Notes: generated from the sequence alone by a model not told the origin. 64,000 nucleotides of DNA from Petrimonas sulfuriphila (GCA_038561985.1 CP073276.1:2108001-2172000), one strand, 5' to 3'. Positions 27,098 to 36,878 are shown, counted from the first letter of the stretch. Numbers and translations are program-made.

Positions 27098-28318
27098 ATG
27101 AAAAAAATAATTGCAATTATAATCCTTGTGTTTGCCGTACAGGGTGCGGCGCAAGCGCAAATTGGCAAATTACTCAACAAAGCCAAAGAAACAGTGAAAA
27201 AGGAGACAAAAGAAGCAGCGAGTAATGCAACCGAAGGTGCGTCCAACACAACATTGGATACAAAAATGTCGGTTTCTATGACCGGTCTGTCTGATGAGGT
27301 GCGCCAAGCCGTCGAGAAAATGAAAGACCCAAGCCTGAGGCCACCTACTTGTTGGGCGTATGATTCCTTTGCTGACAAAGGAGGTGCCTCTTTTGACTTT
27401 GAAAAAGAAAATGCAAATCCAAAGCCACTCGACAAGATGAATCATTATGAATTTGTACTACGTATTTATCGTTTTTCGTCTGAGGAGTTGGAGGCTATAA
27501 AAAAACAAATAGAAGACAGAAATAACGATAACATATCTATTTATGAGGCTCTATTTACACCCGGCACATTTAGTATGAAATCAGATGTGGGAAAACTATT
27601 TACCGATAGTGAAAAATTCAGTGCAGAACAAAATATAAAAAAAGAGTCCGAACTTTATGAACACTACATTGGCGTTCTTAAAAGCTATGTAACGCAACGA
27701 TATGAAGTTGAGAAAGTGGGAGAAAATAGATTTACCTTAAAATCGTTACCCTTAGGAATGAACAGTATCAGAAATATAGATGGGAAACTGCACTTCGTAA
27801 TTTACGATGATTATGGAACCCCCATAATTACGCCCGCTAAAGCAGATATATACGATTATGAGAGAGCTCAATTAATTGGTATTCGCAGATTACTTGACCG
27901 TAGAGACCAATCATTGCAGTGGGATGAACATAATTTTGCGAATATTGTAATTTCAAGTATGGCGGAAGGACAAATAAACTCATTGGCTAACCAAGAAAAA
28001 CTACCCATACCCGCTTCGCAGATGAACAATCCTGCATTGAAAGCCAAAATGCTTGAACTTGCACGCCAAGCATACCCATCGTGGGATATCAAAGAACTCG
28101 TAATTATAGAATCGGCATGGCGGGTTGAAAAAAACGCACTCGGACAAATCATCCACCGCCGAATCAACACCAAAATTATCCTACCAAACGGCTCTGGCGG
28201 ATACACTATGCGTACACTCAGTTTTATTGAGCCTTATGCGGGTAGCGACAAGTATGGTGCGGTGGAAGCCTTCGGCATTGGCACAGATGACAGGGCGGTA
28301 AATTATACAGGAAAATAA
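27098..28318 (+). CDS. Secreted protein of unknown function with Lys/Glu/Ala-rich N-terminal helix
   Basis: A 406-residue protein with a signal peptide (MKKIIAIIILVFAVQGAAQA-QI). A LEA-like charged helix (KLLNKAKETVKKETKEAASN) resembles the one in the preceding beta-helix protein. The rest is a soluble alpha/beta region with no motif I recognise. The final part, with a hydrophobic strand followed by RRINTKIILPNGSGGY, looks like a regular globular domain. It is the third gene of the SPFH run. Confidence 0.6.
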   Translation: MKKIIAIIILVFAVQGAAQAQIGKLLNKAKETVKKETKEAASNATEGASNTTLDTKMSVSMTGLSDEVRQAVEKMKDPSLRPPTCWAYDSFADKGGASFDFEKENANPKPLDKMNHYEFVLRIYRFSSEELEAIKKQIEDRNNDNISIYEALFTPGTFSMKSDVGKLFTDSEKFSAEQNIKKESELYEHYIGVLKSYVTQRYEVEKVGENRFTLKSLPLGMNSIRNIDGKLHFVIYDDYGTPIITPAKADIYDYERAQLIGIRRLLDRRDQSLQWDEHNFANIVISSMAEGQINSLANQEKLPIPASQMNNPALKAKMLELARQAYPSWDIKELVIIESAWRVEKNALGQIIHRRINTKIILPNGSGGYTMRTLSFIEPYAGSDKYGAVEAFGIGTDDRAVNYTGK

Positions 28319-28331
28319 AAAAAACAGTACA

Positions 28332-28871
28332 ATGAGAAAAATAATTCTACTTACAGTTATAGTTGCAGCATTTATCCTTAATGGATGCGGTGGAAGCAGC
28401 TCACAACCAAATTTTAAAGATATGGATGAAATAGAAAAACTAACCAAAGAGCAGTTTGCTCAAGAGTCAGCGGCAATTTATGCCCGTGTGTTTCAGGAAG
28501 TCGGAAACCTGCTTAATAAACATTCAAAAATAGATGCTAGTTTTGAAAAGGAGATCGATAAACTATATGACAGCTCTGCAAAGCAGATGATTGAATACGG
28601 AAAAGTCCTCGCCAAAAAAGACGAAGAGACGCGTCAAGATTACATAATGACTAGTGCTATTGCTTCATGGGATGCGTTAGACAAATTAGATCCTAAAGTT
28701 ACAGCAAATACTGAAAAACAGTTAGACGAAAGACAACATGAGTTTGAAACTTACGCAAGTGAAAATTTGGAACGAAAGTTTGACGATTTGTTCTCAATAA
28801 TGGATTTTTTGAATTTTGAGACACTTAAAGAACAACGTCCCCTAAGCGCTAAAGAATTTGGGATTGAGTAA
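28332..28871 (+). CDS. Putative lipoprotein, helical
   Basis: A 179-residue lipoprotein with lipobox AAFILNGC (Cys19). The mature part is almost wholly alpha-helical and highly charged (KLTKEQFAQESAAIYARVFQ, HEFETYASENLERKFDDLFS). It starts 13 bases after the previous gene and is surely co-transcribed. No family is recognised. Confidence 0.65.
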   Translation: MRKIILLTVIVAAFILNGCGGSSSQPNFKDMDEIEKLTKEQFAQESAAIYARVFQEVGNLLNKHSKIDASFEKEIDKLYDSSAKQMIEYGKVLAKKDEETRQDYIMTSAIASWDALDKLDPKVTANTEKQLDERQHEFETYASENLERKFDDLFSIMDFLNFETLKEQRPLSAKEFGIE

Positions 28872-28945
28872 TGGTGCTGGTTGATTCATAATGTACTGCT
28901 TCTTTAAATACATCAATAAATCGAATCTTGATTAAACTAAATTCT

Positions 28946-30055
28946 ATGGAAATGAAAAATGGTACAATGACTGAAATAAAACAACCTATAACCGATGCTT
29001 TGCAGACAAAATGCAAAGCGTGTGGTGGCATAATGCAGTACTCACCTGCCGATGAAGATTTGAAATGCGTGTATTGTGGAAAGAGCGCAGAGCTCGATAA
29101 AACAGCCGCCGAAATAGAAGAAAACGATTTCAACTATTGGAAAGACCGTGCCAATGAAAACAACGAGGATCAAACCGTAGAAGTTTCTGAAATAAAATGC
29201 CGGCAATGTGGCGCCAATACTACATTGGCTCCCAATATTTCGGCAGCAAAATGCGTGTTTTGTTCTACGCCTCTTATATTAGACGAAGCATCCATAAAGC
29301 GTTTTTGGCAACCGAAATATCTGCTTCCGTTTAAAATAACCGAAAAACAGAGTAGTGCAAATTTCACAAAATGGCTGGGAAAGAAATGGTTTCTGCCATC
29401 GGAGCTAAAAAAAGGAGGAGTGGACAATGAGATGTTCAAAGGTGTATATCTGCCTTTTTGGACCTACGATGCCGATACCTATACCGACTATACCGGCGAA
29501 CGTGGCGAAGACCGTACTGAAACTTCTCGCAACAACAAAGGAGAAGAAGTTCGTCGCACTGTTACAGATTGGTATCCTGCGCGGGGAGATGTATCAGTAT
29601 CTTTTGATGATGTAGTAGTTCCCGCGGCAAAAACACTTCCACCCAAAATTATGAACCAGCTAACCAACTGGGACATGACGAACTGTGTGGCCTATCGGCA
29701 GGAGTTTATGGCGGGGTTTATCACCGAAATTTATCAAATTGATTTCAGAGAAGGAGTGAATAGAGCCAAAGAGAAAATGGATAATGTGATTGATAGTACT
29801 ATCCGCTCTGACATTGGAGGCAACAAACAAAAGGTTAGCAGTAAAAACACACAATACAACAACTTGATGTTCAAACTGCTGCTGTTGCCGATCTGGATCA
29901 GTGCCTTTAAATTCAACGGTAAACTCTATCAATTTGTGGTAAATGGTCGTACCGGGCAGGTTATTGGTGAATATCCAAAAGATAAAACCAAGATTATATT
30001 GCTGATAGCTGCAATAATAGCTGTTATAGCGGCACTGATAATGATGCTTGGGTAA
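28946..30055 (+). CDS. Double zinc-ribbon membrane protein (TFIIB-type ribbon)
   Basis: A 369-residue protein with two zinc ribbons (CX2C...CX2C: Cys23/26/41/44 and Cys85/88/103/106). A conserved middle region (FWQPKYLLPFKI, VYLPFWTYDADTYTDYTGERG) and a single C-terminal membrane anchor (IILLIAAIIAVIAALIMML) follow. Proteins with this build accompany LemA and TPM/SPFH genes in many bacteria, but their biochemical role is unknown. ATGs at 28946, 28952 and 28967 are all possible starts. Confidence 0.72.
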   Translation: MEMKNGTMTEIKQPITDALQTKCKACGGIMQYSPADEDLKCVYCGKSAELDKTAAEIEENDFNYWKDRANENNEDQTVEVSEIKCRQCGANTTLAPNISAAKCVFCSTPLILDEASIKRFWQPKYLLPFKITEKQSSANFTKWLGKKWFLPSELKKGGVDNEMFKGVYLPFWTYDADTYTDYTGERGEDRTETSRNNKGEEVRRTVTDWYPARGDVSVSFDDVVVPAAKTLPPKIMNQLTNWDMTNCVAYRQEFMAGFITEIYQIDFREGVNRAKEKMDNVIDSTIRSDIGGNKQKVSSKNTQYNNLMFKLLLLPIWISAFKFNGKLYQFVVNGRTGQVIGEYPKDKTKIILLIAAIIAVIAALIMMLG

Positions 30056-30078
30056 CAGAAAAAAAAATAAAAGAAAGT

Positions 30079-30669
30079 ATGGGTAGAAAAATAATCATTT
30101 GGTTCGTAATATTCACAGTATTACTGTTGATTGTTCCCTTTTTTTGGGGGACATACAACAGGCTAATTAAACGCGAAGAGAACGTGAAAATGGCTTGGTC
30201 GCAAGTAGAAAATCAATACCAGCGGCGAGCCGATCTGATAATGAACTTGGTTGAAACCGTTAAGGGATATGCTTCGCACGAGCAAGAAACATTCAGACAG
30301 GTGATTGAAGCAAGAGCCAATGCCACAAATACAAACATCGAGAGCGACCAGCTCAATGCAGAGAATTTACAGCAATTCAGTGAAAAACAAGCAGAGCTGA
30401 GCTATGCACTGTCTCGATTAATAATGATTGTAGAAAACTATCCCGATTTGAAAGCCAACGAAAATTTCATCATGCTGCAAGGACAGCTGGAAGGCACTGA
30501 AAATAGAATAGGGGTGGAGCGAAAGCGATTCAACGAAACAGTGAGAGTTTACAACACTTACCGAAGACGATTTCCAAAAAATCTGGTTGTCGGATTGTTT
30601 GGGTTCGAGAAACAAGATTATTTTGAATCTGCTCCCGACAGTGATACAAAACCTGATGTGAAATTCTAA
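30079..30669 (+). CDS. LemA family protein
   Basis: A 196-residue protein with an N-terminal membrane anchor (residues 7-25) followed by the LemA helical bundle (YNRLIKREENVKMAWSQVENQYQRR, DLIMNLVETVKGYASHEQ, ENRIGVERKRFNETVRVYNTYRRRFP). LemA proteins are coiled helical proteins of the envelope, without known enzymatic activity, and usually neighbour TPM-domain genes as here. It is 23 bases behind the zinc-ribbon gene. Confidence 0.93.
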   Translation: MGRKIIIWFVIFTVLLLIVPFFWGTYNRLIKREENVKMAWSQVENQYQRRADLIMNLVETVKGYASHEQETFRQVIEARANATNTNIESDQLNAENLQQFSEKQAELSYALSRLIMIVENYPDLKANENFIMLQGQLEGTENRIGVERKRFNETVRVYNTYRRRFPKNLVVGLFGFEKQDYFESAPDSDTKPDVKF

Positions 30670-30696
30670 TATAACAACTTAAAAGATAAAACAGGT

Positions 30697-31764
30697 ATGA
30701 GAAATTCAATTTTGAAATCTTTGACAATAGTGTTTCTGCTGTTGCTTAATTTAGTTTCGTATGCACAAGTTCAATACACGGTGAGAGAGGTGCCCAATGT
30801 GCAGCTAAGAGATGCTCAACAGTTCATTTCAGATCCTGAGCAGGTGATCACATACAATGACAAGGAAATACTGAACAAAAAACTATTTGAGATAAGAGAA
30901 TCATTAGATGTTCAGACGGCAATTGTCGTAATTCCTGATATTGATGAGCAATACACTTCTGCAAAAGAATTTGCAACAGAATTATTCGGCTATTGGGGAT
31001 TAGGCGATCAAAATTCAGACAACGGATTGCTTATCTTGCTTCTGACAGCTGATGGGAAAAGAGAAATTGTATTTGAAACGGGTTACGGAATAGAAAGCAC
31101 ATTGAGTGATGGCACATCAAAACTGATTCAAGCTCAAAAAATGATACCGTTTCTGAAGGAAGATGCCTATGGAGAAGGACTGATTGCGGGGGTGGATGAG
31201 ATAGAAAAAGTTCTTAAGGGAACTTCTGAACTTATAAAAGAACCCATTGACGCAAAAAGCATGACTTTGCCAATTATCATCTGGCTGGTATTAGGTGTAG
31301 GAGCATTAGCTTTTAATGAGAGCAGAAAGAAAAAGAAAGTATCTGAAGAATCTTCACCCTATTTAGGTGCCATCAAGCAGAAATCAGCTGGTGGATTGGG
31401 ATGTTTGCTTGCCGTATTATTTTTTCCTGTATTTATCCTATTCAGACTTTTCAAGGGTGGTGCCAAGAATGCAAAGATTGATTGTCAGAGTTGCAAATCA
31501 ACTGGCACTGTCAGCTTGAAAAAGGGAGAACCCATAATCAAGCAACAGGCAATACCTGGACAGGATGGCATGAAAGAGTATGAGTTCGTTTGTTCTAAAT
31601 GTGGATTTGTGCATAAGGAGTTGGTTCCTTATAAATATGTGAAACCACAAACAGAATCTACAAACAGCGGAAATAATACCACTTACCGAAGCGGTAATTT
31701 TACTAAGGGAGGTTCGTGGGGAGGAGGAAAAAGTGGAGGCGGCGGAGCATCCACTAAGTTTTAA
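30697..31764 (+). CDS. TPM-domain membrane protein (YgcG family)
   Basis: A 355-residue protein with a signal peptide (residues 1-24) and a TPM domain at about 45-175 (FISDPEQVITYNDKEILNKKL, QTAIVVIPDID, LFGYWGLGDQNSDNGLLILL, GYGIESTLSDG). A membrane segment follows at about 190-205, with a second hydrophobic helix near 232-252. A CX2C...CX2C zinc ribbon (KIDCQSCKSTG, FVCSKCGFV) and a Gly/Ser-rich tail end the protein. The TPM domain acts in photosystem II repair in plants; in bacteria the role is unclear. Partner of LemA. Confidence 0.9.
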   Translation: MRNSILKSLTIVFLLLLNLVSYAQVQYTVREVPNVQLRDAQQFISDPEQVITYNDKEILNKKLFEIRESLDVQTAIVVIPDIDEQYTSAKEFATELFGYWGLGDQNSDNGLLILLLTADGKREIVFETGYGIESTLSDGTSKLIQAQKMIPFLKEDAYGEGLIAGVDEIEKVLKGTSELIKEPIDAKSMTLPIIIWLVLGVGALAFNESRKKKKVSEESSPYLGAIKQKSAGGLGCLLAVLFFPVFILFRLFKGGAKNAKIDCQSCKSTGTVSLKKGEPIIKQQAIPGQDGMKEYEFVCSKCGFVHKELVPYKYVKPQTESTNSGNNTTYRSGNFTKGGSWGGGKSGGGGASTKF

Positions 31765-31799
31765 AATTGAACTATTTACTAATTTAAAAAACAAAAATT

Positions 31800-32012
31800 A
31801 TGAACACAAATTCGATTATTGAAAATTTCAAAGAGATTGTAACTAACAATTCAAATTATCGAGAAGAGAAATTACGAGTATCATTACCAGAGAAAGTGGG
31901 AGCAACAACATACGCTGCACCACACATCGAAATTATCGACATTGAACTGGAGCAAAACATCCTCCAAAGTGGAAGTAGTGATTTGCCAAGTATGCCTGGT
32001 GAAGGTTGGTAA
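31800..32012 (+). CDS. Small 70-residue protein with conserved-looking C-terminal GEGW
   Basis: MNTNSIIENFKEIVTNNSN opens the protein and a hydrophobic/acidic block (APHIEIIDIELEQNILQSGS) precedes the end LPSMPGEGW. There is no signal peptide or membrane segment. Short Bacteroidales proteins with an acidic core and Gly-Trp-type ends often lie next to fimbrillin-like or secreted-protein genes, as here (fimbrillin-like gene 91 bases downstream). A precursor-peptide or accessory role is possible, but nothing shows it directly. Confidence 0.6.
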   Translation: MNTNSIIENFKEIVTNNSNYREEKLRVSLPEKVGATTYAAPHIEIIDIELEQNILQSGSSDLPSMPGEGW

Positions 32013-32102
32013 CAGATAATTAGTAATTACAAACAGGGGACTAATTGGCAAACAGTTACACTATAATGCTCTCAAGTCAAACCGCACAAATCGTAAAAAA
32101 AA

Positions 32103-33134
32103 ATGAAAAAAACATTATTTACACTCGCACTCCTTGCCATGATAATGGTGAGCTGCACACAAGACAATTTAGAAATTGAAGCACAAGAAAACCGCACATT
32201 CACTGTAAGTGCTGCAATGCCCGAAGCCAACGATGATGCTCAAACACGTGTATCGCTTACACCCGATGCTGAAACAGGAAGCTATGGTTTAGACCTCAAA
32301 TGGGAAGAGGGTGACAAATTGATGCTCTGCTTTGAGAAAGATGGTACTTATTATCACAACGATGCCCCTATAGTGGGAAGTAGTATTTCTAACAATGGTA
32401 AGTCTGCCCAGTTTACCATTACCGTGCCAAGCGAAATTCCTAACAATGCCAGCTTCTGTCTCTTTGGTGTGTATCAAAAAACAGATACGCGAGATGATAA
32501 CGGTGGCTATTTCAAAGATGGCTCGATGTTATATGAACTGGAGAACAGTGAAGAGCAGTGCATCACACTTGATAAGATGGGAAGTACCGGAAAAGGGATA
32601 GCACGCCCCATGCTCTATTTCTCACAAGCCAATATCGTAAATAGCTCAACGCCAGCATTTGTCCCCTTCAACTTGAAGCATAGTGGTTGGATGATGGCAC
32701 TACACTTTAAGAACAGTAGTGGAGTAGAGATGGATATGCCAGAAGAACTAAAATTAGACAATCCACAAGGCACGAAGTGGGCGTGGAACGGTTATCATGG
32801 CACCAATACCAGATATTTTGATGTTTCCACGCAAGCATTCTCATATAAATCTTCAACCATAGATCGAGGTAGAGATTTGTGGTTTAAAATCAATGAATAC
32901 AGTTGGTTGCCTTTTACCGGACAAAAATTAGCAGCCGGCGAAAGTATCGTTTTTTATAGGTGGGTAGCAAGCCTAGTTGAAGTACCACAATTGGAAGGAA
33001 TACTCTCTCCCGGGGGTAATCAAGATTTTACTACACCCACCACTATCCACGCCAAAACCGTAACAAACGGCAAAATGTATCATGTATATAGCGAGTGGGA
33101 CGGTACTGATTATAAATTTGTTGCAGCATATTAA
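32103..33134 (+). CDS. Fimbrillin-like lipoprotein
   Basis: A 343-residue lipoprotein with lipobox MIMVSC (Cys18). The mature start (RTFTVSAAMPE...TRVSLTPDAETGSYGLDLKW, EEGDKL) is typical of the fimbrillin (FimA/Mfa-type) superfamily of Bacteroidales surface adhesins. The later domain (FVPFNLKHSGWMMALHFKNSS) fits the second fimbrillin domain. No usher or Mfa-like anchor gene is adjacent, so it may be a stand-alone surface lipoprotein. Last gene of the SPFH run. Confidence 0.78.
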   Translation: MKKTLFTLALLAMIMVSCTQDNLEIEAQENRTFTVSAAMPEANDDAQTRVSLTPDAETGSYGLDLKWEEGDKLMLCFEKDGTYYHNDAPIVGSSISNNGKSAQFTITVPSEIPNNASFCLFGVYQKTDTRDDNGGYFKDGSMLYELENSEEQCITLDKMGSTGKGIARPMLYFSQANIVNSSTPAFVPFNLKHSGWMMALHFKNSSGVEMDMPEELKLDNPQGTKWAWNGYHGTNTRYFDVSTQAFSYKSSTIDRGRDLWFKINEYSWLPFTGQKLAAGESIVFYRWVASLVEVPQLEGILSPGGNQDFTTPTTIHAKTVTNGKMYHVYSEWDGTDYKFVAAY

Positions 33135-33583
33135 AGAACAAGATAGATGAGAGAGAGGTTTGATTAAATGGAGACTTTTCACAAGCAATCAAATGTTTTT
33201 AAAGTCACTATATCCCAATAGTGTTTTTAGCAAACTACTATCATAATATATTATATAGTTTTACAATCAACCTAAACCTAAAACATATTTACATTTTAGT
33301 TACTAATAAGAAGCTTTATCTTACACTCACATTACTTTCACGTTTCCGAAAAGTGTCAAATTGCAAATAATAGTCCGATATTTTTCACAATTCATGGGAG
33401 GAAGCATCATAAAAAAGTTAGAAATCAAATCTACGGGAGCATATTGGACGTTCATCTGTTGAAAACGAAATCTACAATCGTAGAAATGTTTTGAATCGCC
33501 CAAGTGGTGCTTTATTGAACAAATATGGGAGGAAAATGCTGAGTAAAAAGGAAAAGCTGATGAAAATTAAAAAAGTAGCTGAT

Positions 33584-33617
33584 AAAAATCCAATTCTCAA
33601 TCGAGAATTGGATTTTT
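33584..33617. terminator. Strong bidirectional hairpin terminator
   Basis: AAAAATCCAATTCTC pairs perfectly with GAGAATTGGATTTTT around an AATC loop, with A-run and T-run flanks. It would terminate transcription in either direction and insulates the fimbrillin run. Confidence 0.7.
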
Positions 33618-33775
33618 AAGTAATAATTTGTCCGAATAAGGACAAAAAGGGGAGTATAATGTGTTTGTAAACATTTCCACCGTGGTGGATGCAATTTTCA
33701 ACTGATCGAAATATTTTTGAATGTGATAGAAAGAAAAAGATTAAAACCAGAGAAACCATTTTCAGTATTGAGCCA

Positions 33776-33804
33776 AAAAAAGCTGCATCAATTAAGATGC
33801 AGCT
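33776..33804 (-). terminator. Terminator of the RRM gene
   Basis: AGCTGCATC (33781-33789) pairs with GATGCAGCT (33796-33804), and five Ts follow on the minus strand (33776-33780). It lies 32 bases after the RRM stop codon. Confidence 0.8.
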
Positions 33805-33836
33805 CCGATAATTTCTTTTTTAATTAAGACTGATAC

Positions 33837-34148
33837 TTAGTATCTATCTCTACGACCACCGCCGCCACCGCCTCTGTTGTAACCTCCACCACCTTGTGGA
33901 CGCTCTGTGCGTGGACGAGCAACGGATACTGCTAGAGTACGACCGTCGAATTCTGCGTCATTTAGTTCTTCAATAGCACGTTGTCCTTCTGCTTCGTCAT
34001 CCATTTCAACAAAACCGAAACCTTTTGAACGGCCTGAATCTCTGTCTGTAATAATTTTCGCTGAAGATACTGCTCCGTACTCTTCAAAAAGTTCTTTTAA
34101 ATCGGCTTCGTTAATTTGGTAACTTAAGCCTGCAACAAAAATGTTCAT
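33837..34148 (-). CDS. RRM-type RNA-binding protein
   Basis: A 103-residue protein with one RNA recognition motif. RNP2 is MNIFVAGLSY and RNP1 is KGFGFVEM within the stretch ending DDEAEGQRAIEEL. A Gly/Arg-rich tail (PQGGGGYNRGGGGGGRRDRY) ends it. Such small RRM proteins are common in Bacteroidetes, which lack Hfq, and are thought to act as global RNA chaperones. It is monocistronic with its own terminator. Confidence 0.93.
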   Translation of the reverse strand: MNIFVAGLSYQINEADLKELFEEYGAVSSAKIITDRDSGRSKGFGFVEMDDEAEGQRAIEELNDAEFDGRTLAVSVARPRTERPQGGGGYNRGGGGGGRRDRY

Positions 34149-34199
34149 GTAATAATAATTAATTTATTGGTGTCCGCTAAAACTCAGAAAAGAGCATAA

Positions 34200-34247
34200 C
34201 GCATCTCTCAATCACTTATGAATAGGTGATTGAGAAGTGCGTTTTTT
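34200..34247 (+). repeat. Hairpin near the IS4 relic end
   Basis: CGCATCTCTCAATCAC pairs with GTGATTGAGAAGTGCG with one internal mismatch, followed by six Ts. It lies just outside the transposase stop codon and is probably the terminal region of the IS4-family relic or a read-out terminator. Confidence 0.55.
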
Positions 34248-34259
34248 ATTCCAAGCCCT

Positions 34260-34554
34260 CTAATCAAAAAGCGAAAGGTGGTTTGGTGGTCTGATAACTT
34301 CTTCAATCATCACATCCCAATCTCTTTCTGGATATTCGAGGATACTTTTATAGTTTACGTAGTACATCATAAGAATTCTTATCATTGTGGCTAGTCCCGA
34401 GAAGCTCCAAGACTTCTTTACGCTGCACTTAATCAACATCAGCAGCAGGTTGGCTATCAATGTACACCAGACTTGTATCTTTATAGCATTGGCACTTTCA
34501 CCATAAAAATAACGAAGAGGGAAGTTTTGCTTTAGTTGCTTGAATAGGCTCTCT
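34260..34554 (-). pseudogene. IS4-family transposase, C-terminal fragment
   Basis: About 98 residues remain (ESLFKQLKQNFPLRYFYGES, AIKIQVWCTLIANLLLMLI, YYVNYKSILEYPERDWDVMI), matching the end of an IS4-type DDE transposase including the glutamate region. The gene is cut at 34554, where the IS21 element begins, and the N-terminal three quarters are absent from the window. Confidence 0.8.
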
Positions 34555-34641
34555 TGTATATATTAATTAAATAATACCCCATATTCTAATCGAAAAGTAT
34601 ACCACTTACAACCATGAATGGATTCTATCCGTTCTTAACAA

Positions 34642-36130
34642 ATGATAAGCATGTATACAAAACAAGAAATCATTATTGACAGCTTTCGGCAGGGTAAGAG
34701 CCAGCGCACCATTGCCCGCGATTTGCAGATCAATCGTAAGACTGTAAAAAAGTACATTTTAGAGCATGAAGCATTATTACAGTCTGTTTGCTCTAAAGAA
34801 GCCGCTCAGTCCATCGCTTTATCAGACAAGCCTGCTTATAATATGACTGTACCTCGCCAAAAAGTCAAGCTAACAACCGATGTACAAGAGATCATAGATG
34901 AGCTGCTTTCGAAAAACAAAGTGAAGCTGGAAGATGGATTACGCAAGCAGATGATGAAAAAGAAAGACATCCATGAAGAACTTCTTCGACAGGTTTTTGA
35001 TGTTGGGTACTCCACTGTTTGCAATTATATCAGGTTTAAAGAAAACAGTCAGACCTCAAAAGAAGCATACATCCGTCAGGCATACCTTGCAGGTGATGTA
35101 TGTGAGTTTGACTGGGGAGAAATCAAACTTCTGATAGGTGGTAAACGCACAAGTCTGCATTTAGCCGTTTTCACCTGTGCCTACAGTAATTACCGGTATG
35201 CTTATGTCTATCACCGTCAGGACACACTCTCTTTCATGGAAGCACATACACGCTTCTTCCGTCAGATAGGTGGTGTACACCGGGAGATGGTTTATGATAA
35301 CATGCGGGTTGCTGTTGCAAAACGAAAAAGGTCACGTTGAGCGTAGCGTTGAGTACGTGCGTCGCAAGGCCTTTGCACCCAAAGACAGCTTTGCTTCTGC
35401 GATCGAAGCACAGGAGTGGCTAGACTCCATTTTAAAGAAGCTTAATGCCACGAAGCAGCAGGGAACCGGCAAGAGTGCCGGGGAGCTTTTGACGGAAGAA
35501 AAGAAGGTTCTGGTAAAACATCCATCATCGGTAATGATTTGCAGTGAACAGATTCAGTTAAGGGCAGATAAATATGCAACTGTGAGTTATCAGGGCAATC
35601 GTTATTCGGTACCCGACAATCTCGTAGGGTTGTTTGTTGATGTTAGCGTCAGAAGCAGACAGATGCATATCTACTCTCAAAACAAACGGGTTGCCATTCA
35701 TCATAGAAGTTACAAGTCTCATGACTGGGTTATTGATATAGAGCATTACCTTGACACATTTAAGAAAAAGCCGGGAGCCCTTGTCGGGAGTCAGGCTCTG
35801 GCAGGCAACCATTACCTTCGGAATCTTTATTTTAATCTCTTCCAAAATGAATCGCGAGAGTTTATAGAGCTTCTATCATACTGTCGTGATCATATGGTAA
35901 GTGAAGAAAAGCTTGAAGAGTCAGTGAAGCGATTACTCAGCACCTGTGGTAATCATGCCACTCTCGAGAAGTTGCGTGCTCTTTTGGGGAATAAGTCTTT
36001 TGTAGCACCAACAGTAGAGACAAAAGACAATATAACCCTAAAGGCTAAAGAACAGCTATCGTGGATTACAGAATTAATGCATCAAACAAACGACAATGGA
36101 CAATATAAACAATCAAATAACAGAATATAG
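34642..36130 (+). pseudogene. istA: istA transposase with internal 98-base deletion
   Basis: The first part (MISMYTKQEIIIDSFRQGKS... to VYDNMRVAVA) and the second (NEKGHVERSVEYVRRKAF... onward) are in different frames. Compared with the intact copy at 54755-56293, about 98 bases are missing at about 35321, removing the stretch between the second catalytic Asp (VYDNM) and the catalytic Glu region (EKGHVE). The helix-turn-helix and FDWGE survive. The protein cannot be made as one active chain. Confidence 0.88.
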
Positions 36131-36851
36131 CAAGGCTCTCAGACTGCCTGTCTTCAGGCGTGATTATAAAGAGCTTGCCCTCGAGGCTGCCAAAGACAGA
36201 ATCGATTATGAGGAATATCTCCTTAAACTTATGGAGCGTGAATGGGAGGCTAAGTCGGAGAATCGTAAAAAGTCACAGATAAGAAATGCACGGTTTCCTT
36301 CTAAAATGTATCTTACCGATCTTGAGCGTGAACAGCTGCCTCAGGGTGCCAGAGAGAAACTGCCGCTTCTTGAGAGATTAGACTTCATAGCTTCAGCACA
36401 GAATGTGATACTCGCGGGAAACCCGGGTACGGGAAAAACCCATATCGCGATAGGGCTTGGACTTAAAGCCTGTATGCAGGGGTATAAAGTACTGTTTACA
36501 ACCGTACACCGTCTGCTTACCCAGCTGCGAGAGTCGCAATCTGAACGCACCTTAAAACAGGTAGAAAACCAGTTTGAAAAGTATGACCTGGTAATATGTG
36601 ATGAGTTTGGTTATATCTCTTTCGATAAACAGGGAGCAGAGCTGTTGTTTAACCATCTCTCTTTGAGGGTGGGAAGAAAATCAACCATCATAACAACAAA
36701 CTTAGGTTTTGACAGATGGGAAGAGATCTTCGGAGATCCTGTTCTTACGGCAGCACTTGTAGACAGGCTTACCCATAAGGCATATCTTGTAAATATGAAC
36801 GGAGTATCATACAGATTGAAAGAAACAAAAAAAATGATGACAGAGCAATGA
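36096..36851 (+). CDS. istB: IS21 helper ATPase IstB, copy 1
   Basis: A 251-residue AAA+ protein of the DnaC/IstB type: GNPGTGKTHIAIGLGLKAC (Walker A), LVICDEFGYISFDKQGAELLF (Walker B) and LVDRLTHKAYLVNMNG near the end. It assists target capture by IstA. It overlaps the end of istA by 35 bases. Intact by itself, but its partner istA is broken. Confidence 0.93.
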   Translation: MDNINNQITEYSKALRLPVFRRDYKELALEAAKDRIDYEEYLLKLMEREWEAKSENRKKSQIRNARFPSKMYLTDLEREQLPQGAREKLPLLERLDFIASAQNVILAGNPGTGKTHIAIGLGLKACMQGYKVLFTTVHRLLTQLRESQSERTLKQVENQFEKYDLVICDEFGYISFDKQGAELLFNHLSLRVGRKSTIITTNLGFDRWEEIFGDPVLTAALVDRLTHKAYLVNMNGVSYRLKETKKMMTEQ

Positions 36852-36878
36852 AGAAAAAAGTAAAAATAAGAACACCCG

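Larger units (their letters stand above)
33135..33836. other. Non-coding stretch between fimbrillin-like and RRM genes
   Basis: About 700 AT-rich bases without an acceptable gene; only ORFs of fewer than 30 codons occur on the plus strand. It contains three hairpins: 33584-33617 (15-bp perfect stem), 33627-33646 (TTTGTCC/GGACAAA) and the RRM terminator at 33781-33804. A short decayed gene could be present around 33390-33610, but none is recognisable. Confidence 0.45.
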
